Of a stretch of 64,000 nucleotides of DNA, positions 13,701 to 21,087 are shown one piece after another. This stretch comes from Paracentrotus lividus (taxonomy: Eukaryota; Echinodermata; Echinoidea; Camarodonta; Echinidae), in the NCBI GenBank assembly GCA_940671915.1, contig CALNVZ010003432.1, positions 11,246,180 through 11,310,179 of the forward strand, in the 5' to 3' direction. A program made the position numbers and the translations under genes. The notes below the pieces were generated by a model. That model saw only the letters and a program-made list of their open reading frames with translations. It searched no databases and had not been told where the DNA came from. Positions within the stretch are counted from its first letter, which is position 1, and every line of letters begins with the position of its first letter.

Positions 13701-16700
13701 TGCTACTTAACATAAACAAGGTCATTATTCTGATCCCGATTTGTGAAAACCTACGTATACATGTACCTCCTCATTGTTTAGAGATTACAATATAGGGAGA
13801 TTATTTGCTTTGTGCCACGAACCTTGTTATAAAGGCAATGGACTAGAAATAATATATCAATAGAATGTAGTTATATTGCACCATAAATATAATTTCTTAT
13901 AATCTATTCCTGTAGTACAGTCTTGTAACTTTAGTCTTTTACAATAGTCACGTTTATTCTTTTATAACATTTAATTAATAGGCCCCCACGACATTTATTG
14001 CTTTAAGTGTTACCGATTAAATACTGGTTAATAGTAAATCAATCACTTTAAGTAATATGTGTAGCACTTGCTACTGCACTTGCCCTGAAACAGATCACAT
14101 GAAATATAAACAATTCTTAGAACAAAGTGATGTAATGATGCTAGAGGATGGGACCAGGTCATAAGATGACCCTGGCACCGAAGGTTCATCATTTTAATCT
14201 TCCTCCTGGTTGCATTCATCTCACAAACATGGGAGGAGAGTTTGGAGATGCCAAGAAAAGGAGGTTCAAATTTCATCTGACAAACGTGATAAGAAAGTTT
14301 GGAGATGCCAAGAAAAGTAAATTTGATTGTAAATGTGTGTCTTGTCGTCGTTGGGCTGATAAAACCTTGCATCTCAAATTTGGATGAAAATCACCTCTTT
14401 TTAAAATATTTATCTCCAGGTAATTAGTCAAGGGATGTCCAGTCCAAATTCCAGCTCTCTTACCCCCAATGTGAGGCGACCACAGCGTGTCTACAGAAAT
14501 GCAATCCCATATGTCATAGTGCATTGCCACCATGATTTTTCATGCTATCCTAAACATTTGACATTTCTTAGATTAAGGTTTTATCAGCCCACCAACTTTA
14601 TGTATCTGGTATAACATGACAAATGGCTGGGTCCCCAGCACCTCATCATAACAGGAATAGACTGTAATATGTGTTGGATCAGTGGATAGAGTGTCCGCCT
14701 CATAATCAGGAGGTCATTGGTTTTGATCCCCAGCTGCGTCATACCAAAAGGCATTAAAAAAATGGGAGTCGCTGCTACCCTGTTTGGCATTCAGCAAGAA
14801 AGGGGTAGAACAACCTCGATCTGGCACTGTTCAGTGGCTACCGGGCCCATGTTATTGGGCAAAAACTACTTCTGTTTCACCCTTGTTTCAGACAATAAAA
14901 TTTGGAGCACATTTTGGAGCGTTAAGTGTTTGATTGGCTGGGTTCCCAGCACCTCATCTTAATAGGAGTGGACTGTACTTTGAGGATATTACTTTTCATC
15001 ACTACCACAGTCTAGGTTAATATTTTACCTCTTGCAATTTCCTGGAAGACACCTCCCGTCTGGCAAGGGATACCCAACTCCTCTTGGATGGAGGCACCTA
15101 TCTTCCCATCAGCCACACCTAATGTGATCTTCTTCCTCTTCTTGGAGCTCTCTGGCATGTTGGTCTCCATGAAGAGCTTCAGGTCTTCTGTCATGACACC
15201 TGGTAGAAGTCAATAATAATAGTAATAAAGAAATTTATCAGAGTGCTATCCAATGAGTAAAATCAATGCATATTACACATAGTCTTCATCAAACTGGCAA
15301 TACCAATCCTTTTGACAGGTAAATAAAGGATAAATAAATGAGTTAAACATTAACTTATGGCAAGGAATAATTTCACATTTGTTAATCTCTAGCCCAATTC
15401 AACGTTTATTATGTATGAATGTTTATATTTCTTTTAAAGTTGTCTTACTGAAATATTGGAAATACCAGTGTATGACCATTGATGTTTCAAACAATAAAAG
15501 AAAAAAAATATATGATCACTGAAACATGATTTCGGTGTGAACAAACAATCACAATCAAACGAACAATAATTTCCTCTGATGTGAAAGATACGATACAGAG
15601 CTTCCCCGGTAAACAGAAAATTTCAGTAAATTCTAAACATCGAAAAGCAGCATTATCAAGAAAATTAGCAAATTAAACTAAACACAACACAAAAAGAAAG
15701 TTCCCCCTATTTCAGATATCAATAATTTTCGAACCAGGAGGAATTTTAAAAATATAATTATATGTCCATGTAGGGAATTTACTTAGCCACAATGAGAGCG
15801 AATTTCAGGAAAAATCATCAAGTCATGCTTCAGTGAGCAATGGTTGAATGCAAAAGTGTCATTTTTTGAAGTTCGCAAGCCTAAAATGGCAACTTTGATT
15901 CAATGATTCCGGACCCATTTTCACATTTTAAACATGTTACACGTCAGAATGTACGCAAAACGTGCTTCCCAATAATACGTAAACGAAATTCGCGTCAAAT
16001 TTTAAGGTTGAGTGAGCATGCAGCAAATATTGCCCAAACTGCGATTTTTACTTCTTTGCCATGGTATAATCGAGCAAATATGATAGAATTCCTGTTTTGG
16101 AAGTGTATGCAACCAATATCCATTCATTCATGGATGAATGAACCCATCAAACAACCCAAAAATAGGCCATTTTAGAATTACTAAAATGCATTGCAGCAAT
16201 TTTATGCACTAAAAAGCATCTCAATAACAGTTTTTGGCTGGTATTTATATTCTTTGGGCACGTGTCAATGATCCTATGGCATTTATTTACAAGTTCATGC
16301 TTCAGTGAGCACATGAGACTGGAAAAGCCCTTTTCTCAAGTAGGGACTAAAATTCAAATTCTTACTTTGATTGAATGTAGCAATTTTTTTCGGGGAGTAC
16401 CTTTGATTTGATTTTCACAAAAATCCCGATATTTCACGCCTCAGTGGGCACAAGATACAAGAAAATCATGAAAATGAGAAGAAAGTTTTGGGCTTCATCA
16501 TGGTTCAGTGACTTTTCGAATACATAATTTGATTCAAGATCATGTTAGTTAGAGATCAGCTGAAGCTGTGTGCCAAGTTTCGTGACATAACTCACAGTAG
16601 AATTAACTATAATCATCAATGAAATTGGCCGAATTTCACAATTGTCAGGTATTGATTTCCTCCTCCATTGACTTTATGTACAGAGGTTTAACAAAAGTTT

Positions 16701-18944
16701 AAACCTGGTGTATAGTTTTGGTAACAAAAAAAAAATCGGCATAAAACCGATTAAATATAGTCTCATGTTGTTCACATTGCGCTAAAAGACATGTGTGAGA
16801 GATTTTGTGATATTCCTTTCACGATTTCCGGTGAATTTCAGTGAAATGTTTGAATCCAAACACAATTTGTAACGGTTTTGAGACCTTTGCTGGGTTGTCC
16901 TGTCCCCCGAACTTCCCGCATGAATGGACCGTAGCGATCTGTGTGTATCACCCACACAAGAGAATCCCTGTTGGTTTTCCATGTGAACGCCTGTGCACAC
17001 AAAGCTGAGTCGGGTCCCCGTCTTATCTTTTTTATACTATAATATCGTGAAATAAAGACATTAAAACGAGATTCCATGTAACATAACTTTCTTTGTTACA
17101 GTTATAGGATTCAGGCTTTCATATTATCTAACTGTGAATCCAAATTAAATTTTTCCTTCTCCCAACACTATACACCAGCTTTAACAAAAGTGAAATTTGG
17201 CATATTTTAATTGTCAGTTTTTGTCCATTTGACAGTGAATTATTTTATGAAACTTTGCACACTGCTTCAACTGGTCTCCAGCTAACATGATCTTTATTCA
17301 AATTACGTATTGGAAAAGTCACTGAACCATGACGAAGCCCAAAACTTTCCTCTCATTTTCATGATTTTCTTGTATCTTGTACCCACTGAGGCGTGAAACA
17401 TCAGGATTTTTATGAAAATAAAATCAAAGGTACTCCCCGAAAAGAATTGCTACATTCAATCAAAGTAAGAATTTGAATTTTAGTCCCTACGTGAGAAAAG
17501 GGCTTTTCCAGTCTCACGTGCTCACTTAAGCATGAACTTGTAAATAAATGCCATAGGATCAGTGACACGTGCCCAAAGAATATAAATACCAGACAAAAAC
17601 TGTTATTGAGATGCTTTCTAGTGCATAAATTACTGCAATGCATTTTAGTAATTCTAAAATGGCCTATTTTTGGGTTGTTTGATGGGTTCATTCGACCGTG
17701 AATGATGGATATTGGTTGCATACACTTCCACAACAGGAATTCCATCATATTTGATCGAATATACCATGGCAAAGAAGAAAAAATAAATTCCAAAAATCGC
17801 CAATAGCCAATTTCAACCTTAGAATAAGCCCAGAGCAATTGTCGCCAGAGCAATTGTCGCCAGAGCAAATTTGCGTCAAAAACTTTTGTTTTCCGTACAT
17901 TGGAAAGCACGTTTTGCATACATTCTGACTTGTGAAATGTTTAAAATGTGAAAATGGGTCCGTTATCACTGAATCAAAGTTGCCATTGTAGGCTTGCGAA
18001 CTTCAAAAAATGACATTTTTGCATTCAACCATTGCTCACTGAAGCATGACTTGATGATTATTCCTACAATTCGTTCCCATTGTAGTAAAATAAATTTACT
18101 ACATGGACCTATAATTAGATTTTTTAAATTCCTCCTGGTTAAAAATTCATTGATATCTGAAATAGGGGGAACTTTCTTTTTGTTTTGTGTTTAGTTAAAC
18201 TAATATATTGATTGCATCATGCTTTGCCTGGATTTTTAGATTCCATGACAATTGCTCCCCTATAAATTCCAAAAATCGCCAATAGCCAATTTCAACCTTA
18301 GAATAAGCCCAGAGCAATTGTCGCCAGAGCAATTGTCGCCAGAGCAAATTTGCGTCAAAAACTTTTGTTTCCAACAACATTTATTTAAAGAGCTGCTGTA
18401 CTGGGCTTTCCTGGGGAATGGGTCATATCGATTTCATAGAGGCGTGTACATAAACATAGGTTTGATGATATATCAAAGGCATGGGTGAAATAATTCATAT
18501 TTATTTAAAAAAATTATGGAATTTTCATTACACAAAACATTCGAGAGTAGCTTGCACGTGACGTCACAGAATCAAAACTTTAAACATTCATAACTTTGCT
18601 ATTTTTTGGTCGAATTTTGTTTAAACCTTCACAAATATTTTTCTGTCTTTTTTGATACCAATTAATTTCCAGGGTGAAATTCCCCTTTAAGACATGTTAA
18701 TGACGAAGTGCCCCTGCCCCAAATTTAACACTTCTACTTTACCATCAGAGATTCCATTGATGTTCTCAAGAGCGTTGATCCCAGATTTGAAAGGAGAGAA
18801 TGCTTGGAGCTTGACCAACGAGGCAAACTTGCCAAAGTCCGTCACCGATTCTTGAACTTGGTGGTGAAGAACAGAAACCTCCTCAAATTCTTTGACTGCA
18901 AACAGACCATAGCCTGATGCATGTTCGTACAGCACCATCATCGC
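3903..18944 (-). CDS. NOP56: NOP56, box C/D snoRNP core protein (nine coding exons found)
   Basis: Nop56 is a core subunit of box C/D snoRNPs. With Nop58, fibrillarin and 15.5K it methylates rRNA 2'-hydroxyls in the nucleolus. Exons on the minus strand: 18944-18743, 15199-15029, 13636-13438, 11448-11261, 10141-9990, 9422-9322, 6366-6218, 4905-4784 and 4295-3903 (stop). All junctions are GT-AG and the phases (1,1,2,1,0,2,1,0) agree, giving 558 codons; vertebrate proteins have about 594. In order: NOP5NT domain ([17 protein letters not shown]), NOSIC region ([20 protein letters not shown]), Nop domain ([56 protein letters not shown]), then a charged tail. The start is either ATG 18941 in the first listed exon or an upstream ATG-only exon; vertebrate NOP56 also has a minimal first coding exon. 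The gene is divergent to RABEPK and its introns carry H/ACA snoRNA-like sequences. Confidence 0.97.
4296..4783 (-). repeat. NOP56 intron 9, ATC-rich simple repeat
   Basis: The intron contains irregular ATC/CATCAC trinucleotide repeats around 4490-4560. No snoRNA copy is found here. Confidence 0.55.
5374..5511 (-). ncRNA. H/ACA snoRNA-like copy A (NOP56 intron 8)
   Basis: On the minus strand the 5' hairpin closes with CCTCCT/AGGAGG and has an upper stem CATCTCCAAAC paired to GTTTG-T-GAGATG. It is followed by the H box AGATTA. The 3' hairpin closes with AATGATG/CATCATT, followed at once by ACA (5379-5377) three nucleotides from the predicted end. The upper 3' stem CCAGG(G)TAAT/ATGACCTGG has one mismatch relative to the other copies. 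Orientation matches NOP56, as required for an intron-processed snoRNA. The guide target is unknown. Confidence 0.75.
5512..6217 (-). other. NOP56 intron 8, 5' part
   Basis: Apart from a short 'GGAGCAATTGC' doublet near 5716-5745, nothing is recognised. The donor is GTAAGT at 6217-6212. Confidence 0.45.
6367..8531 (-). other. NOP56 intron 7, 3' part with a degraded MITE
   Basis: Mostly unique AT-rich sequence. A short tandem 'ATTATCATAATTAGAT' repeat sits near 7718-7760. Near 8370-8495, 'CATAATTTGAAAACCCC' and 'CCCCCTCCTACTTTCAAAT' match internal parts of the small CAGTGGCG-type element at 39462-39621, so a decayed copy is likely. Confidence 0.4.
8532..8668 (-). pseudogene. H/ACA snoRNA-like copy B, ACA box lost (NOP56 intron 7)
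   Basis: The 5' hairpin, the H box AGATTA and the upper 3' stem (CCAGG(A)TCAT/ATGACCTGG) are kept. The closing stem of the 3' hairpin is damaged (CATCAGT in place of CATCATT), and the position of the ACA reads TCC (8537-8535). Without ACA an H/ACA RNA is not expected to be stable, so this copy is probably dead. Confidence 0.65.
8675..9208. mobile_element. Truncated relative of the piggyBac-like MITE
   Basis: The right end reads CCGTTTTAGGG followed by TTAA (9209-9212), like the intact element at 11475-12227. A G-run and 'CGCGAAACTTGAAAGAGTCA' also resemble that element's right part. The left end, which abuts snoRNA copy B, lacks the CCCTAAAAGG terminus, so the left boundary is approximate. 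Confidence 0.5.
9766..9812 (-). pseudogene. Duplicated 3' end of NOP56 exon 6 inside intron 6
   Basis: This stretch matches 9978-10026, the last ~37 nt of exon 6 plus its donor. On the minus strand it reads [12 protein letters not shown] before a GTGACT that stands where the true exon has GTCAGT. No acceptor-like exon start is visible, so it is an exon-fragment relic and not an alternative exon. The adjoining 9813-9905 holds a loose AT-rich minisatellite built on 'TTCACAATTTATATTT'. Confidence 0.7.
10589..10726 (-). ncRNA. H/ACA snoRNA-like copy C (NOP56 intron 5)
   Basis: It has the full two-hairpin layout with H box AGATTA and ACA (10594-10592). The upper 3' stem reads CCAGG(G)TCAT against ATGACTTGG. 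Compared with copy E this is a C-to-T change that keeps pairing as a G-U wobble. Its 5' side borders a run of about 48 T on the minus strand (10733-10786 read as A on plus). Confidence 0.78.
10733..10786. repeat. Poly(A)/poly(T) tract
   Basis: An almost pure A run on the plus strand lies next to the 5' end of snoRNA copy C. It is on the wrong side to be the tail of a retroposed snoRNA. Confidence 0.9.
10787..11260 (-). other. NOP56 intron 5, 5' part
   Basis: Nothing is recognised between the poly(A) tract and the exon 5 donor. Confidence 0.45.
11475..12227. mobile_element. piggyBac-like MITE (753 bp) in NOP56 intron 4
   Basis: The ends are CCCTAAAAGGCCTGGGG and its exact inverse CCCCAGGCCTTTTAGGG, flanked by TTAA (11471-11474 and 12228-12231). 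TTAA targets with CCC termini are the hallmark of piggyBac. Just inside each end is a G/C-run palindrome around GCGGAATCCGC or GCGGATTCCGC. No transposase frame exists. The element lies only about 20 nt upstream (in NOP56 sense) of the exon 5 acceptor. Confidence 0.88.
12855..12992 (-). ncRNA. H/ACA snoRNA-like copy D (NOP56 intron 4)
   Basis: It has the same two-hairpin structure with H box AGATTA and ACA (12860-12858) after CATCATA, so the closing stem has one changed pair. The upper 3' stem has the same G-U wobble as copy C (ATGACTTGG). The 5' loop carries a substitution near 12957-12960 and the stem is retained. Confidence 0.75.
12993..13437 (-). other. NOP56 intron 4, 5' part
   Basis: Sequence just upstream of copy D resembles its flank in copy E (AAATTCCATCTCACAAAC), suggesting the duplicated unit was larger than the snoRNA. 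Nothing else is recognised. Confidence 0.4.
14128..14265 (-). ncRNA. H/ACA snoRNA-like copy E (NOP56 intron 3), best conserved
   Basis: The 5' hairpin has lower stem CCTCCT/AGGAGG, internal loop TTTCTTGG against AATGCAACC, and upper stem CATCTCCAAAC/GTTTG-T-GAGATG. H box AGATTA follows. The 3' hairpin has lower stem AATGATG/CATCATT, loop containing GAACCTTC and ATCCTCTAG, and upper stem CCAGG(G)TCAT/ATGACCTGG. ACA is at 14133-14131. Internal loops lie about 15-17 nt before the H and ACA boxes, as expected for pseudouridylation pockets. Targets were not predicted. Confidence 0.8.
14268..14325 (-). repeat. Partial tandem copy of the snoRNA 5' half
   Basis: Next to copy E, 'AGTTTGGAGATGCCAAGAAAA' recurs with 'CATCTGACAAACG' beside it. 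This is a half-copy of the 5' hairpin strand without the H box or 3' hairpin. It cannot form the RNA and is a duplication remnant. Confidence 0.7.
14672..14932 (+). mobile_element. tRNA-derived SINE flanked by ~48-bp direct repeats
   Basis: The head is tRNA-like: TGTTGGATCAGTGGATAGAG matches a pol III A-box region and GGTTTTGATCCCC a B box, with an anticodon-arm-like stretch between. The body continues past an A-run (CATTAAAAAAATGGG). The flanks (14620-14670 and 14933-14980) are direct repeats containing 'CCCAGCACCTCAT' and ending in a GGACTGTA-type MITE terminus. They are far longer than a normal SINE target duplication. Confidence 0.65.
15200..15671 (-). other. NOP56 intron 2, 3' part
   Basis: AT-rich sequence with no recognised content between the exon 3 acceptor and the large inverted repeat. 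Confidence 0.4.
16703..17180. mobile_element. TTAA-flanked MITE, copy 2, nested in the inverted repeat
   Basis: The ends ACCTGGTGTATAG and CTATACACCAGCT match copy 1 at 1598-2062, and TTAA borders both sides. The 12-mer TTTAACAAAAGT occurs on both sides of the element, longer than a TTAA duplication alone. It lies in the spacer between the arms of the surrounding foldback. Confidence 0.8.
17783..17893. repeat. 110-bp direct repeat, copy 1
   Basis: Nearly identical to 18262-18372. It contains two tandem copies of CAGAGCAATTGTCGC. It replaces the corresponding part of the left foldback arm, so it entered the right arm after the foldback formed. Confidence 0.85.
18262..18372. repeat. 110-bp direct repeat, copy 2
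   Basis: The second copy lies just outside the foldback right arm, 479 bp from the first, with the same internal CAGAGCAATTGTCGC doublet. Confidence 0.85.
18420..18690. mobile_element. TTAA-ending MITE fragment in NOP56 intron 2
   Basis: The right end reads CCAGGGTGAAATTCCCCTTTAA, close to the end at 26292 (CCAGGGTGGACGTCCCCTTTAA). The interiors share 'AATCAAAACTTTAAACAT'. The left end is not defined. It ends 52 bp beyond exon 2's donor on the plus scale, so it lies just downstream of exon 2. Confidence 0.55.
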
Positions 18945-20378
18945 CTGGGAACAAGGAAAAAATACATCAAACACTTAAAACTTAATCAATTTCTGTTTAC
19001 GTACATATAACATCACATGAATGTTCTCAAAACAAATTGGGACTCGTTTACTTACATGTATTTCTATAATTATGTTCATTACAATTATCAAATTGCACCA
19101 TTCGTTTTGTTGAAGTGCATTTATTGCACAGATACTGTGGCGTGTTGGCACCAGCTTATGTTAGGTACCCCCACAAACGCAAGATGGCGCTTTCGCGCAC
19201 ACATGCAAATAGGTACACAAAAATCGGTATCTCGAGAACAAAAGACACTTCCGATATCGCCTGGGAAAAGCGAATGCAGCGCCAAGGTTTTTGTGAGTTT
19301 TTTTTTATTTTGTAATTGCCCCAGAATTATTGATTATATATAAGTCATGTCTACGAGTGTAACGAACGGAAAAAGCCATTATCAACCTCATAAACCCAGA
19401 AATTTTCCCCTGAAAATGTTACGAAGTGCTAGTACTCATTTTGAGGCATTGTTATCGAAACTTACCTCGTTTTTTCCCCTTTATTTTGAGTGGCAACAAA
19501 TGTCGTTAAATCAGAGTCTTTGGCATTTTATGGCTGTTTATTTATGTGTCTATCCATACGTCCTTGATATATCGTCCCCATATAAACAAACAATTAGATT
19601 TTAGAGGCATAGAAATGGCTTGTCAAAGTAACAGTCAAACGGTCCTCCTTTGATTTTTCTGTGAATTTCTCTTGTTTTCCGCGCGTGTCGGCATGTCCCG
19701 TGCCTGCTGTACAGAGGCCCTATCCTAAGGGCTCACCATGGTGAATGCACGCATGACGCACACATGATGATCTTTGGACTATCGATAGCTCATGCAGAGA
19801 CAGCTTTCTCATTGAAATTTTCAACCCGGTAAGTGAGCTGTTTTAGCTGTTTTTTTTGCGCTTTCTGAGATTTTAAAGTGAGTTTTAAGTCATGTACATG
19901 TTAAATGAAACATTGAACTTTTTTTTTAATGTATGATTTGTGACTGTCAGAGCCTTTTTGCTTTTTATCTGGGAGTACCTACTTATGCCATCATATTTTG
20001 TGAAGGCGAGTATTACACTTTTGCTTGCTATCTTCTTCTTGGTCACCACTTTTGTTGTAATCAACAGCATAAAATTGTAAAAGCATTCACGCTGAGCCAC
20101 GTAGAAATTTTTACTCCATAATTTAATAATTTATGCACGACGCTCGAATGATCACGTTTAGCATATGAAATACACTACCATTGTGCCTTCCAATGAACAA
20201 TAGTCACGATAAAATTTAGATTCGTCATTTATTTTTTGGTAAGTCCTAAATACGTTTTCAAATGTTGGGCGAAGTCCGACAGTGGATTCGTTGAAGTTCC
20301 TTTTTATATTTCTCTTCTTTATTCTAAAAAATATTGAAAGAGTGGTTTTGCGGAAAACGTTTTGTACAGTCGAGTCTT
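18945..20378. other. NOP56 5' region
   Basis: Upstream of exon 2 there are mildly CpG-rich patches (19180-19290, 19675-19750) and an AAGATGGCG motif at about 19181, a YY1-like site commonly found near promoters of housekeeping genes. Together these suggest that the 5' end of NOP56 lies here, but no transcription start can be fixed. Confidence 0.35.
19737..19739 (-). other. NOP56: Candidate NOP56 first coding exon (ATG followed by a donor)
   Basis: On the minus strand the sequence reads TTCACCATGGTGAGCCC: a good start context whose ATG is directly followed by GTGAGC, a plausible splice donor. Joined to the acceptor at 18946-18945 it gives [10 protein letters not shown], in frame with the NOP5NT domain. 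Known biology fits, since human NOP56 exon 1 also contributes only the start codon region. Against it, earlier ATGs lie upstream on the same strand, and the exon 2 ATGs could serve alone. Confidence 0.4.
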
Positions 20379-20737
20379 GCAGTTTTTCTTGCGAAATGGG
20401 TCCACTTTGGTTATGATTGACAGCGCGCACGACAAAGCGGTCTTTATCGGGAACAGCTGAATCGCGTTGTTCAGTTACGGTCAACACACTTCAGTCATCG
20501 CAACCAGGGGCGGAGCTCCGCGCGTTAGCTAATCAGAGCAGAGCGCCAACAATCATTTTTGCAGTTTTTCTTGCGAAATGGGTCCACTTTGGTTATGATT
20601 GACAGCGCACGACAAAGCGGTCTTTATCGGAACAGTGAATCGCGTTGTTCAGTTACGGTCAACACACTTCAGTCATCGCAACCAGGAGGCGGAGCTCCGC
20701 GCGATAGCTAATCACAGCAGAGCGCCCAACAATCATT
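20379..20737. repeat. CpG-rich ~180-bp tandem duplication between the divergent genes
   Basis: Unit 1 (20379-20560) and unit 2 (20561-20737) are over 90% alike by eye. Each begins CAGTTTTTCTTGCGAAATGG and contains GGCGGAGCTCCGCGCG. Inside a GC-poor landscape this GC-rich stretch may be promoter DNA shared by NOP56 and RABEPK, or a separate element. Confidence 0.8.
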
Positions 20738-21087
20738 GACAATCAAAATGCATTGTTCTCTAGCTCTGTAAAAACGTGTGAGCTCTAGTTCCCACCCCCA
20801 CAATTTCTTTCCATTGCTCAGTGCACACATGTTATATAAATATGAACCAGATCATGAGCTTAACCGAATCAGCCAATCTCTCTCTCACTTCTCTCTTCGA
20901 CTCGTTCGAGACCCTTCCCTCCGGGCCAAGGCAAGACCAAGTCCACGTCCAAGCAAGTCAAACTCAAGTCACAAAGCTTGAATTTATGTTCTAGACTAAG
21001 CAAACATATATTCCTCATACCTTCTCTAACGTCTCTTAGTCTTACTCAATGTATTCATTTCAATCGGTCCAGGAGTGTATACATCCC
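20738..21087. other. Intergenic, nothing firm
   Basis: Contains CCAAT-like 'AGCCAATCTC' near 20870 and a CTC-rich stretch. No gene recognised. Confidence 0.4.

Larger units (their letters stand above)
15672..18202. repeat. Large inverted repeat (foldback) in NOP56 intron 2
   Basis: The left arm (about 15672-16620) and right arm (about 17215-18202) are diverged inverse copies. For example, 'CTAAACACAACACAAAAAG' on the left mirrors 'CTTTTTGTTTTGTGTTTAG' on the right, and 'CATGGTTCAGTGACTTTTC' mirrors 'GAAAAGTCACTGAACCATG'. The outer ends share TTAA-CTAAACAC. The centre is occupied by the TTAA MITE at 16703-17180. No coding frame exists. It looks like a foldback DNA element later hit by other insertions. 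Confidence 0.8.

Noticed and set aside
14584-14650. C/D box snoRNA candidate (ATGATGA ... CTGA on minus strand) in intron 3
   Set aside because: Box spacing is acceptable but there is no terminal stem, and the C box falls in the repeat that flanks the SINE. Chance occurrence is more likely.
20168-20180. Alternative ATG-plus-donor exon for NOP56 (ATGGTAGTG on minus strand)
   Set aside because: The donor GTAGTG is weak and the start context is poorer than at 19739.
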